From Condylostoma magnum (Eukaryota; Ciliophora; Heterotrichea; Heterotrichida; Condylostomatidae): 64,000 nucleotides of DNA. Made by a program: the position numbers and the translations under genes. Of this stretch, positions 37,616 through 48,094 are shown one piece after another (within the stretch, counting starts at the first letter, position 1; every line of letters starts with the position of its first letter). Where the stretch lies: positions 1 to 64,000 of the forward strand of contig CAKKTI010000085.1 in assembly GCA_920105805.1 (NCBI GenBank). The letters run 5' to 3'. The notes beneath the pieces were generated by a model, which was given only the letters and a program-made list of their open reading frames with translations, was not told the origin of the DNA and searched no databases.

Positions 37616-37814
37616 GATAGAATATTCTAGTAAAATTATAAAAGATGGTAAAATATGTACAGTAAGTTTAAGTAAAAGCAGTTATCTAAACTCAATATAG
37701 CTCTTTGATCCGTAGTTGATCTAGCATTCTATTAGCTCCATTATTAGGTAGGTTTTACATCCTATTTTTCTTTAATTCACTTGAAAATTCATGCGTTTTA
37801 ATTTCATATCACTT

Positions 37815-39029
37815 TTAAACAGGAGGTCTATACTGCTCCTGTAATTCATCTCTCTTCCTATTCAACAACTCTCTCTCCCTTCTCCTTAACTCCTCTAAAA
37901 TAGACTCATATGCCAAAACTGTTGTGTCATTTCCTTAACTACATAAAAATTACAATTTAGTGGGTTCTGGTATATTTGTATAAGCAACATAAGGGTTAAT
38001 GGAGGCATCATTTACAGTAGTATATGATTTTCTAGGCTAGCTACTCTCACATCTTAGGTCTTATATTACTCTTTCTATATGGTTAACAGCAAAATCTATC
38101 TCATTAGGAGGTCCAAACGGGTCCTTTGGCTCTTCTTATCTATAAACTAATGGTACTTTTGGAGGATTATCGTTTGTAGAAAAGGGATGATGTGATATAG
38201 ATTTCAAATGATGAGGATTTACTGCCCATTCTCTACTCCTTGGAGCCTATTATGCAATATTTACTATAAACTCAGGAGTCAGCTCCGTTTCTGGTAGATT
38301 TTTAGGATTTTCTGGAGTAGGGAAGTTTTACTATGGATTAAAAACTTGGCCGTATTAGTTAAGATAAGGATGAAAGGGCATTTATTGCTCTTGAATTAAA
38401 GTATCTCTTGAAATTTTACTTTAGTCTAACTCTTGTTGGTATCTTGTGTCTTTTATCTGCTGGATTTTTTAATGAATTGGAATACCGGTCAACTAAGATT
38501 ACCGTACAGCTGGTTCAGCTAAACACTCAAATGGAAATCGTTTTCTGTACCTTACTAATTAAATGTTTTTATCAAGTTACTAGAATCCTACTTGACTAGG
38601 AGGTTGGTCTTAGGTAAGATTACCAGGAACTCTAAGAAATGATATAACTTCCTCTAGTTCATTATGTTGGTTTATTGGTTGTTAAGGAGAAGTCAGTAAT
38701 GAGTTATAAGCATTTGTATTTTGCATTGTTGTTAAATTAGCATTTGATGTAGACTGCTGTAAGGATTGTTGTGGGGATCTATACCTTCTTTTGCCTCGTT
38801 TTTTTGGTTGAGTAAATCTAGAATTTTGTATTTGATAGCCTGGGGTGTGATTTTGTTATGGAGACTAGAAGCCTGCATATTTTTATGGCTGAGGCGAAGT
38901 TAGTAGGGAGTTTAAAGTACCTTGGGTTGTAGGTAGATTGGTATTTGATCTATACTATTATGGATTTTAATGTAATGATTGCTTCTTTCCCCTTTTCTTA
39001 GCAGTAAGTGGCCTATAGCTTCTTTTCAT
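37815..39029 (-). CDS. Unrecognised Gln/Pro-rich protein
   Basis: 404 residues from ATG 39029. Basic start (MKRSYRPLTAKKRGKK), then a long Gln/Pro/Ser/Asn-rich, low-complexity region with repeats such as SPQQ and LLTSPQ, then an Arg/Glu-rich helix near the end (EELRRRERELLNRKRDE) that may form a coiled coil. No domain was recognised. Candidate stops TAA 37815 and TGA 37809 are two codons apart. Confidence 0.62.
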
Positions 39030-39269
39030 GTTTTGCTATGTTGTAATAGTTTTTTATGGATTGTTAATGATAGATTTTGCCTAATCATCCCTTTTATCTT
39101 ACTCATCTTACTAGGCTTTTTGTATTCTTTCTTTCCAGGATGCAGGCTTTTCTCTACCATTCTCAAGAATATACTAAGCTCTTTACAGTCCACTTTCTAA
39201 GCTTTTAATACCAGAATCGATTGATTTAAAATACTGTATAAAAAACTCAATGCATAGCTTATTTTACAA

Positions 39270-40379
39270 TTATTTCTGTCTTTCCTTACGTCTTCCTGTA
39301 GTATTTGTTTTATTTAAGTCGATTTCTACATGTTTTTGATGATCTATGTTTTCTAGTAGTTTATCTATGTATATTTTTTTAATTTCTCATTTGGAGAAGT
39401 ATTTATCTAGTAGTTGTTCTAGTAAAGAAATGTAAATGACTTGTTCTCCAGGCCGCTTTTGTAATTCTTTCTTTATACAGTCAATGAACCTAATTAACTA
39501 CTATCTCTCTTCATGTCCTAGATTCCTGCTAAACTCTTATAACTTTTAGCCTAATCCATCTAAATCTATAGATAAAGCCTTATTAAAGACTTAGAATTAA
39601 CTAGCCACGCTCTACCTTACATCTAGTAAAAACCTTTACAATAGAATTAACTCATCTTCTTATTTTATTTTATATAAATTCATTGTATTGGAAATACTTC
39701 TTATTAATAGAGGTTATTCAAATGTTAGATCAAATAACTAAATCGTTAGTTCTTCCTTTCATATTAAATCTTTGAACTCTTATGCCATTTACTTGAATTA
39801 GGGTTATGCTTATTAGTATTACTCACTACTAATTTTTTAGCTTTCAAATGAATTTGCTAATAATTAATCTACCTTAGCAATATTTTCCTTCCAATTACTC
39901 TTTTATACATTTCTTTATATTCTTATCTGTCTAAAATTTCCTACAATTTATTTCAGTTCTTCCTTAGAAGTTCTTAAATCCTTATTACCAATTAATGAAG
40001 TTTTTCTCAGTGCTTAATTTCTTTAAGACCATCCTGTAATGTTTCCTAATACTTAGCTTGAAATGTCTTTGATTTGCATTCTCTTTTAAAATCCTGTAAG
40101 TTCTTTTGGCTGATCCTTTTAGAGTTTTGACTCCTCTTGCTTTTATTTAATAAGGCTTCTAGAGGGACTTACGAGGTGTTCTGGCAATTATACTTTTTGG
40201 TAATCTCTTGGATGCAGTTATAAAGGTTAGGATTAAATGAAAACATCTTCAAAGTCATCTGTTATTTCTGTTTTTTATACTGGTTAAGGCTCTGGATTTA
40301 TTATACCCAGAGGAGATTTATAAGTTCTGAACTAGGAGAAGCCTTAGATTTCTGTAGAAACCACCTTACTCACTTCCAT
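39270..40379 (-). CDS. Unrecognised Gln-rich helical protein
   Basis: 369 residues from ATG 40379 to TAA 39270, a single open frame. Disordered polar N-terminus (first 120 residues, with PEPQPVQ), then a mostly helical second half (QLIRFIDCIKKELQKRP, YISLLEQLLDKYFSKW). A globular helical domain or coiled coil is likely. No family was recognised. A second TAA follows one codon later. Confidence 0.62.
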
Positions 40380-40465
40380 TTTATTTGATCAAGTTAGGAA
40401 AATTGTAGTATTGACTAAAATATGGCTAATGACAAATATGATAAATTTCATGTAGCAAAATATTA

Positions 40466-40991
40466 TTAGTATAATGATTCATCTAGACTACTTCTTACAC
40501 TTGTGGCTTCACTGCTGCTTTCTTGAATTAGATCTCCAAAATCACTAGTCTCTTCAGTAGATTATGTATATTAAGATTGAGATGTCAATGTAATACTTTA
40601 GGATGAACTGCTAGGAGTTTCGTATTAGGAGCAATATGAGACAGTAGATTCTTAACTCGGAGTATATTATCTTTCTTTATCCTTTTACAAGGACTCAGAT
40701 TATAAAACTTATTTACTCTATCTTACCATTTTAATACAAAATTAATGACTAATCTAATATTCCTTTTCATATAATTCACTTATATAAGCTTTATAGTAAT
40801 TTCTAGTAATATTCCTATTAGCTTTTAAACTAGGAGATTATATAGAAAAACTATCTAAAATCACTTTGATTTTCCTAATCTCTTAAACTTTCTAAACCAC
40901 TTAATTAAATTCATATTGCTCTATAGCATCTACTTATATTCAATTTATTATCTTAAATCCATTTATCAATATAAGAAACTTCAGCAACCAT
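40466..40991 (-). CDS. Unrecognised Ser-rich protein with a probable mini-intron
   Basis: About 169-170 residues. The start (ATG 40991, MVAEVSYIDKWIQDN) and the clearly coding C-terminal part (NYYKAYISELYEKEYQ, then a Ser/Thr/Gln-rich tail ending SSLDESLY) lie in different frames, so at least one intron of 16 nt (or equivalent modulo 3) is needed. A GT...AG candidate of 16 bases is at 40815-40830; a 13-base one (GTAGATGCTATAG) lies further upstream. Ends TAA TAA (40468-40463). No family was recognised. Confidence 0.55.
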
Positions 40992-41994
40992 TATCTCTAC
41001 TAAGTAATTGTACATTAAATTAATAAAAATAATTGAAGTAAATAGAGAGTCTTAATATATATTTCCCAGTTTAAGTAGAAATATACAAAGACTCCCTTTG
41101 GCTAACCTGTAGTTCAGCTGGTAAAGTAGATAGAGATTATTATGTCTTCTCTAACTTGTATATTATTTGATTCCTATTCAATTATTTGTTAGTTCATGGA
41201 CTAATTCTAAATTCATTAGCTATTTATTCAAAATTATATCAAATTTATCCTTAGGCTATAATAAAGTGCTTTAAATTTGAACTTTCATTATTTGTTAGTA
41301 TTTGAATTATCTTTAAAGCGTTTGCTTGCAGAAATTACAGTAGCTTACAACTTTGTCTCTTATAAAATGTATTATATCAGTAATAATTCATTTATCACAG
41401 TTTTACGTAAAATTACCAATTAGTAGTAATCATTTGTTAATAATTTTAAGTCAAATAGCCCAGATCTGAATAAATAAGCTTGGAATTAATTCTTCGATAA
41501 ATTAAAAGTAAACTCAAGGACTAGGCTTCATTTTATTAGGATTTAAAGAATAAACTAATAGGAAAATAGGATGATATAGTTGGTATTATATAATATATCA
41601 ATAAGCTCACAATTGCAATTAATTAATAATTGGAAAATTTATTATATTCATAAATATTTGTAGTTGAATTCAATGCAGAAACGGAAAAGATTCAACTTAT
41701 TTACAATAATAAATTACCTTTCAAATTCTAAAAGATTATAAATTTGTACTATCGTATATAAAGATAAATCCTATTAAATAACTAAACGTTTTATACTGAA
41801 ATCCTACAAATCATTAAGCAATCTATTATCAATATACTATTAAATTATTATAATTATATGCTATATTCAAAATAAGTCCTTCTTCAAAACAGTTGAAACA
41901 CTTTTAACTTTTCCAACAGAAATATACAACTGAATTCTCTAGTTAAAATTTGCCTCTTATATCGAATTCTTATATATTTTTTACACGAATTTAA
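40992..41994. other. Intergenic, nothing firm recognised
   Basis: 1003 AT-rich bases between a minus-strand and a plus-strand gene. A tRNA-like stretch near 41105-41130 was examined and set aside. No protein-coding pattern was convincing. Confidence 0.45.
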
Positions 41995-42444
41995 ATGTCA
42001 GCTCAACCTTTAAACGAGACTTAACCAGAACAGCCAGCTCAATCTGCTGAAAACCCTTAGAAACAATAAAACGACTAATAAGAAGGTGATTATCAATCTT
42101 CACTATTTGGATGCTTTTCAAATCCAATAATGTGTCTTTGGTCCCTATGTGTCCCATGTGGAATTGCATGCATGCATGCTGCTAACTTCAAAACTTTATC
42201 GCCAAATGAAAAGGATAAGCCATGGATTGGATGCCTATTTGCAATCTTTCTATGTTGCTTTGGTACTGGGTATAATAGAAGTAAATTTAGAGATGATTTA
42301 AAGATAAAAGGGAGTTTATTATTTGATATGGTTTTATACTTATTCTGTCCTTGCTGCGCAGCTGTATAAGACTTTCAAGAAGTAATGATAAAGAAGAAAA
42401 ATCAGGAGAAAGCACTAATTTGGAGAGCTTGGCAGGGATATTAG
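41995..42444 (+). CDS. PLAC8-family cysteine-rich protein
   Basis: 149 residues. After a Gln/Pro-rich start of about 30 residues comes the PLAC8 core: FGCF then CLWSLCVPCGIAC, a hydrophobic middle (LFAIFLCCFGTGYNRSK), and CPCCAAVQDFQEV near the end. PLAC8/Cys-rich family proteins are small membrane-associated proteins linked to cell size and metal tolerance. Stop TAG 42442. Lies 88 bases before the CCP-like gene on the same strand. Confidence 0.85.
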
Positions 42445-42532
42445 TTTAATCATTTAAAAATTTTAATACTTTAATATAGAAGTCAAAATTAAGGTAATGG
42501 TAAGTACATATTAAGTAAAATAGTTTAATTAA

Positions 42533-44557
42533 ATGGAAAATTTTAGAGAAAATTCACTGGTCCACATTCCAATTAAGGCAAGATACTAAGGGAAATAGAC
42601 TGGATAGAATGTTATATTTTAAGGGGTAAGATGATGAGATAGTTATTAACCTATAAAATGATTCTACAAAGATAATCCCTTACTAGGTAATTACTTTCAA
42701 AAGTTTAAAGGGATAATGGATAAAATATCAAACATGAGATAGAACAAGGAAATTAATTCAATGCTAGGGTATAAATTTAGCTCTTAATTTGAGTGTGGAA
42801 ATTTAGATAAAGTTATATATAGATAAAACAAAGAATTCGATATTTTTATAAGAAGTGATACAAATAATAGATCTTAGCAATATTGATTGTATTTTGAATT
42901 TCATAATCTCAAGCATATTGGCTAATAAAGGTTTAATATTGTTGGAGATGAAGAGATATTAAATATAAACTAAATATTCTATAAAAGCTAATTAGAAAAA
43001 AACTGAAAAGTTGTATAAGTTTAGAGTGATATGAATTAAGTAGGCTTTTAAATCAACTTTACTTAAATGAATAAGAAATTTTAAATTAGTAGTAAAATTC
43101 CTTATGAGCTGAAGAGAATAATGAGTTAAATAAATCTTTTGCAGTATAAATATGATTCTTTTACAGTTGGGAAATTTGTGACTTCTGTATCTGGCTTAAA
43201 TATACCGATTATTACAGTAACTGAAAATGAGGATTCTCGGTAAAAGGTGATATTGATATTAGCGAGATAAACGCCTGGAGATACAACCAGCTCTTTAGCT
43301 TTACATTACTTTTTAAAGTTTATTGTAAGTGATGATAAAGTTGCAATAAAATTACGTAAAAGGTTTGTTTTTAAAATTTTACCGTTTAATAACCCTGAAG
43401 CAATTATAATGGGAAACAATTAAAACAATATATTTGGTTAGAACACTAAGTATGTATTTGAAAATCCTGATAATAACTAGCATCCCTTTGAATACAAACT
43501 ATTGAATAGCTTTAAAAATGATTATGAATAAATACTAATGTTTTGGGATATTTAGGGATCTGAACTATAAAAGGGATTTACAGTAGATACTATTTGAATG
43601 AACAAAAACAGAAAAAGTTATATTAAAGCTAACTTGTTTCCTTAATTACTAAAAAGCCTGACTCCTTATTATAGCTCAAAAATGTAGAAAAGTATTGTAT
43701 TATAGTAAAACAATCAAATAGCTCAACTTAAAATAAATTAGATTTATAAAGTATAATGCTCATATACAGTTAGGATATCAGACTTAGTGAAACAGATCAG
43801 CTAAGACGGAAGATTTTCGTATGAGTTGCTGAAATAAGTAGGGTAAATTCTTGGAGTAGCTCTTTTTAAATGAAATCAGCTTACAAAATTTGCTTTTAAT
43901 AAATCATAAACAAAAGTATTCTAAAGTTAAACAATATGAGAATTAGGAATTTGCCCTTGGTCAAGTAATGAATCACCGGCTTAACCCTCAAAAAGGAAGT
44001 AAAATATTAACTATAGGAAGAGGAAATTAAAGTAGGAATTCGAATAATTGAAAAAGCGTATTTATAGTAGATAGTCTCAAATTTGAGAAAGTCCTTACTA
44101 CAATAATTGTAAAAATATATATAAAGCTGGTATTTAATCGTTTGATATACAGAAAGCAGGGTTTTTGATTGACAATAAGTCAGAGAAATCTATAAATAAA
44201 TAAAGCTTTGACAAATAATATACAAGAGTAAAACAAAATAAACCACAGCTATCAATACAGCTTCTACCCAACCTAAGCAACTAAACTTACTAAGATAAAA
44301 GGAAGAAATTCCAAGCTCCTTAGCTGAGTAGTGTCTAATATTACCAGAAAAGACTAAGAAGGTACAGAAGTTATGAAAAGCCTCCAATATCACAGCATAA
44401 TAAAGTACTTTAAGGTAAATTCTTTCAACCTAGATCCAAAGTGGTACTACCAGCTCAAATGAACAAAGAATGTAAAGTGAATACATTTCCCTATTTGCAA
44501 CTCCGCTCTAAATCCATAGAAAATAAAAGTCTAATATCCTCATTACTCAATAATTAA
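42533..44557 (+). CDS. Cytosolic carboxypeptidase (CCP/AGBL) homologue lacking zinc ligands
   Basis: 674 residues. The N-terminal CCP domain (NIVGDEEILNI...YYDS-like) and the start of an M14D catalytic domain are recognisable, but the active site is gone. The ARVHPGET motif is ARQTPGDT (zinc His to Thr247, Glu to Asp250), NPDGV..GNYR is NPEAIIMGNNQ, and DFHGHS is DIQGSE (His to Gln341). CCPs remove glutamates from tubulin tails; this one cannot be expected to bind zinc. The last 200 residues are basic and low complexity. Likely a pseudoenzyme that may still bind microtubules. Stop TAA 44555 interlocks with the convergent ankyrin gene. Confidence 0.85.
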
Positions 44558-45888
44558 TTACCTAACTCATATTTAATTAATAACTTTCTAATTTTCGGAT
44601 CTGAACATACCTCAGAGGCTCTTTTACCACTGTTATTTCTATCAAATGCATTTACTTTTGCTTAAATCAATACTTTAACACATTCTTCAAACCCTAGAAG
44701 AGATGCCATTATCAAAGGAGTATTTTCATTTTCATCCTTACAGTAGTCATTTGCTTTGTTTTCCAATAGTATTTACAAAATATCCTAAAATCCTAGTATT
44801 GAAGCTTATATCAACGGTGGGTACTTCTCTGGTATATTTAAATTTACTTATCTTTATATCAGACTCATTAATTAACTAATATCCCTTTTTTGTATAGCTA
44901 AACTAAGTAAGCTTTCACTTTTAGCGCTAACTCAATCTAGCATTCTTTGATTATACAAACCAATAAGAAAGTCATATAGGGCCTTAAATCCTAGACTATA
45001 AGCAATCATCAATCCTGTATATCCTGTTTCATTGCAAGTGCACTCCGGACTGATGCCCCTTTTGCTGATTAGTTTCACCATCTAAATATTTCCTATATAA
45101 CAGCTCATAACTAGCATATCATGTGCTATGTGTTATTCAAGATCAAATGCTTAATGCTTTAGCAGGGCAATAAGTGTCTTGTACTCCCCATCCTTCATAG
45201 CAATTTCAATGGCATTGTTATTCTTATAATCAGTCAAGTCTTCATTATGTGCCCCTAGGTCAAATAAGTGAGTAACACACTCACTCTACCCATTTATAAC
45301 AGCATAGAAGAGTGGAGCTCTTCCTTGTATGTCCCTTAAGCAAATACTTTCTCCTTCAAGGCACAGAAGCTCTACTATTTATGAGTATCCGGCATTTATG
45401 GCCATTATAAGCACAGTTTGTTGTTTTCTACCGAACTTTTGAGAAGTGATTAAATCAGGGTCCTTTAGTAAAATTTCAACTGATTTTGGTTGATTGTTTT
45501 TAACAGCGTAATACAGGGCTGTTCTTCCATTTCAGTCTTCTATATTTACATCTACTTATTCCTATACTAGTCTTCTAATTACTTAAATTTCTCCATACAT
45601 GCATGCTTATTATAGCTTATTCTACCCACTGTTGTTGATTATTTAATTAGTATTACTTTTCTGTTTCTTATGAACCTTTCTTCTCTTAGGTTGCACTGTT
45701 TTTCTAACCAAAGCATGAGGATGACTTATTATATTATTCTCTTATTATTTCCCGGAATTTTATTGAATACCAGCGCTAACAGCAGTTAAAAATCTCGGTT
45801 TCAACACTTTATCTAACTTTTTATCAAAAGGAATATCAAGGGTCATGAGAAGCTGTATGTTATGCTTAACTCTCTCTTTTATATCCAT
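44554..45888 (-). CDS. Ankyrin-repeat protein
   Basis: 444 residues. Basic N-terminal 120 residues, then about nine ankyrin repeats (for example NGRTALYYAVKNNQPKSVEILL, GRAPLFYAVINGQSECVTHL, ENTPLIMASLLGFEECVKVL). In the first, the conserved Asp-x-Asn-Gly context contains a TGA read as Trp. A protein-protein scaffold; the partner is unknown. Its ATG follows, two bases on, the triple stop of the GAS2-domain gene on the same strand. Confidence 0.92.
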
Positions 45889-45890
45889 AT

Positions 45891-45899
45891 TTACTACTA
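45891..45899 (-). other. Tandem stop cluster TAG TAG TAA
   Basis: Three in-frame stop codons at the end of the GAS2-domain gene, two bases before the ATG of the ankyrin gene. Comparable to the stacks at 34304 and 63076. Confidence 0.75.
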
Positions 45900-47675
45900 A
45901 CTAATTTTCTTAACGTTCTTTTGTGGTGTTTTTCTCCTCAATGAGCTTTTGCTTCTATTTGATCTTTTCACCTGCCGAGTTGTTTTCTTATTTATAACTT
46001 TTTATCCTATGATTAAATCTTCCTCACTTGCTAGGATCCTAGAGGCCCTTACTAGGTTCATATGAGGCTGACTTTTAAATCTAGTAAGCACGTCTTTGTG
46101 AAGCTGGGAACTTTGGACAATTTGGCTTTCTTGTCGTAGTAGTTCTTATGTTGTGTATAAATTCAAAAATTCATCAATAAAGTTAAAGCCTCCGGCTGTG
46201 TGAATTCTTATTTAATGGTTTTCAAGCTTTAAGGAAACTCGACTGCTTCCTATTACATAGATTCCTTCTGATTCTCTGTGTATGTAAGGAATTTGCTATT
46301 ATCTGGTATTGAGGTACTCGGATAAAGCTATATCTATAGGGTCATCTTTTAGAGGTATGTACAGAGGCATTCTGCCTTTTATTCCTTGTAGGATTCTTTT
46401 CATTTCATCTATCTGGTATTCAAATGTATAGATATTATTTCCTAATTTTAAAGTATTTTTAGTTTCCTTTAATACCAGTTTTGCAAATTTGCTTATGAAT
46501 TAAACTGCGTTGTTTAGACGCTTGGTGAATTATTTTAGTTAAGATTAGTTTTTGTGCAATAGATTCTTTTAAAGCTGGCATACTTGGTATACATCTTCCC
46601 GAAGACAACAGTATTATTCCATTATACTGGTTTCAATAGATAAATTCTTATTTTCATTTATTTTGTTAGCTAAATCAGTTGTTATTCTTTGAGTTTTTTA
46701 TTATAGTTAGATGTTCTGTTTAAATTACTTATTTCTTGCTTATAATGACTTTTTCTACTTCTGTTAAATTTCAGAGATTTATCTACTTATGTTTTATAAT
46801 ATAGTAAACATCTTATTCTAGCTTCCTAGTCGATTACTATCCTGGTCCTTACTAGCTTCTTATATTTTTCTTCTTAGTACTTCTATTTTACTTAGGAAAG
46901 AAGATCTTTACTGAATTTCTTATTCTATTTTTCCTCCCTTTTAAATTAGATTTTATTCTTACTTTTTGGCATCTTTTAATCTACTTTAAATAGCATGTAT
47001 TTTAATAGTAGAATTGTGTATTTCATTTTTATCTTAGTCTAGCTTATTATTTCACTGTTGCATTATATTTTAAATATCATTCTCTAGCTTTAATCTAAGA
47101 TTATCACATTGATTAACTTTATGTTTTGCAGCTTCTATAAGAGTATATTTATCATTATGCTTTATTTTACTAGATCTTAAGCTTAAGTTTTGCTATTTAA
47201 CCTTTGATAAACGTGAGCAAAGCATATCAATTTCATGCTCAAGCTGTAATTCTTAAAGCTAGGCCTTTGTATGTATTTTACTTTGAGCTTAATTTTCTGC
47301 TATGTCTTAATTCACTTCATCTATCTTCAAATTAGCTTATTACTGCATTTAATCCATCTATAATACTATATTACTATGACAATTTTCTCTTTAATGCATA
47401 GAATTTTAAACACTATTCAATAGAGACTCAAAATTATATATTTAATCCTTATTTTATGAGTATTATTAGTAAATTCAGATATACACTTATCTTAATTGAG
47501 CTGCAGTGAAAGTTTCAGTATAATCATAACTTCATTGCAGTATATCAGAGAGATTGAGTAGTTATTGTTTATGATCACTTTAAAAGCTAATTATCGTTGA
47601 TAAACTCGATTTTAAATTTGCTCCGATTCGCTATGTATTTATCTCATTTAGCTACTCCTCTGTCTCTTAATTCAT
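45897..47675 (-). CDS. Coiled-coil protein with a GAS2 (microtubule-binding) domain
   Basis: 592 residues. Start ATG 47675 chosen because the frame from MNQETEEQLNEIN stays open and coiled-coil-like throughout; an upstream ATG in another frame was rejected. Residues about 60-440 are a long Gln/Lys/Glu-rich coiled coil. A GAS2-like domain follows: YVIGSSRVSLKLE then IRIHTAGGFNFIDEFL, the pattern of the GAR domain that binds microtubules. A basic tail ends KKIS. Probably cytoskeletal. Ends in three consecutive stops, TAG TAG TAA (45899-45891). Confidence 0.85.
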
Positions 47676-48094
47676 CTAGCATAAAAAAGGACATACACAT
47701 TCATCTTATTTTGTAACAGTTATTAATTCTAATACAACTTTAAAAACTCCTTATTACCCTTATACCCTGTCAAGCTGTATCTTATTTTAATCAATTTACT
47801 AGTAGTTTATTTCCTTTTAAGCTATAATTTCCCCATTACTTCTAAGGCATAAAATTACTCTATCTTTTTCATCAATTTAATCTATCTCAATTACTCCTGT
47901 CTACCCTTATAAAAGAGACAGTTTTTGCTATTTACATATAACATCTAAAACAAGTTCCTTAAGTGAGTCCACTCCGGTAATTTCAAAATCAATAAGTGTT
48001 ACTTAAAGTGATTTCATTTAACGAATTATTTTAAAATTATGTACTAATATACTTAGTATAAATAATCTACTACCAAATAAACTAAATATTATAA
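47676..48094. other. Divergent intergenic region
   Basis: 419 AT-rich bases between the GAS2-domain gene and the kinesin-RCC1 gene, both microtubule related. A shared control region is possible; no element was recognised. Confidence 0.45.

Noticed and set aside
41105-41175. tRNA-like stretch with a TAGTTCAGCTGGTAAAG A-box-like sequence
   Set aside because: The D-arm does not pair properly, the B-box match is weak and no seven-pair acceptor stem could be formed.
47676-47701. Upstream ATG beginning MSFFMLDELRDRG for the GAS2-domain gene
   Set aside because: It is in a different frame and would need an intron of unusual length; the ATG at 47675 gives an unbroken coding frame to the end.
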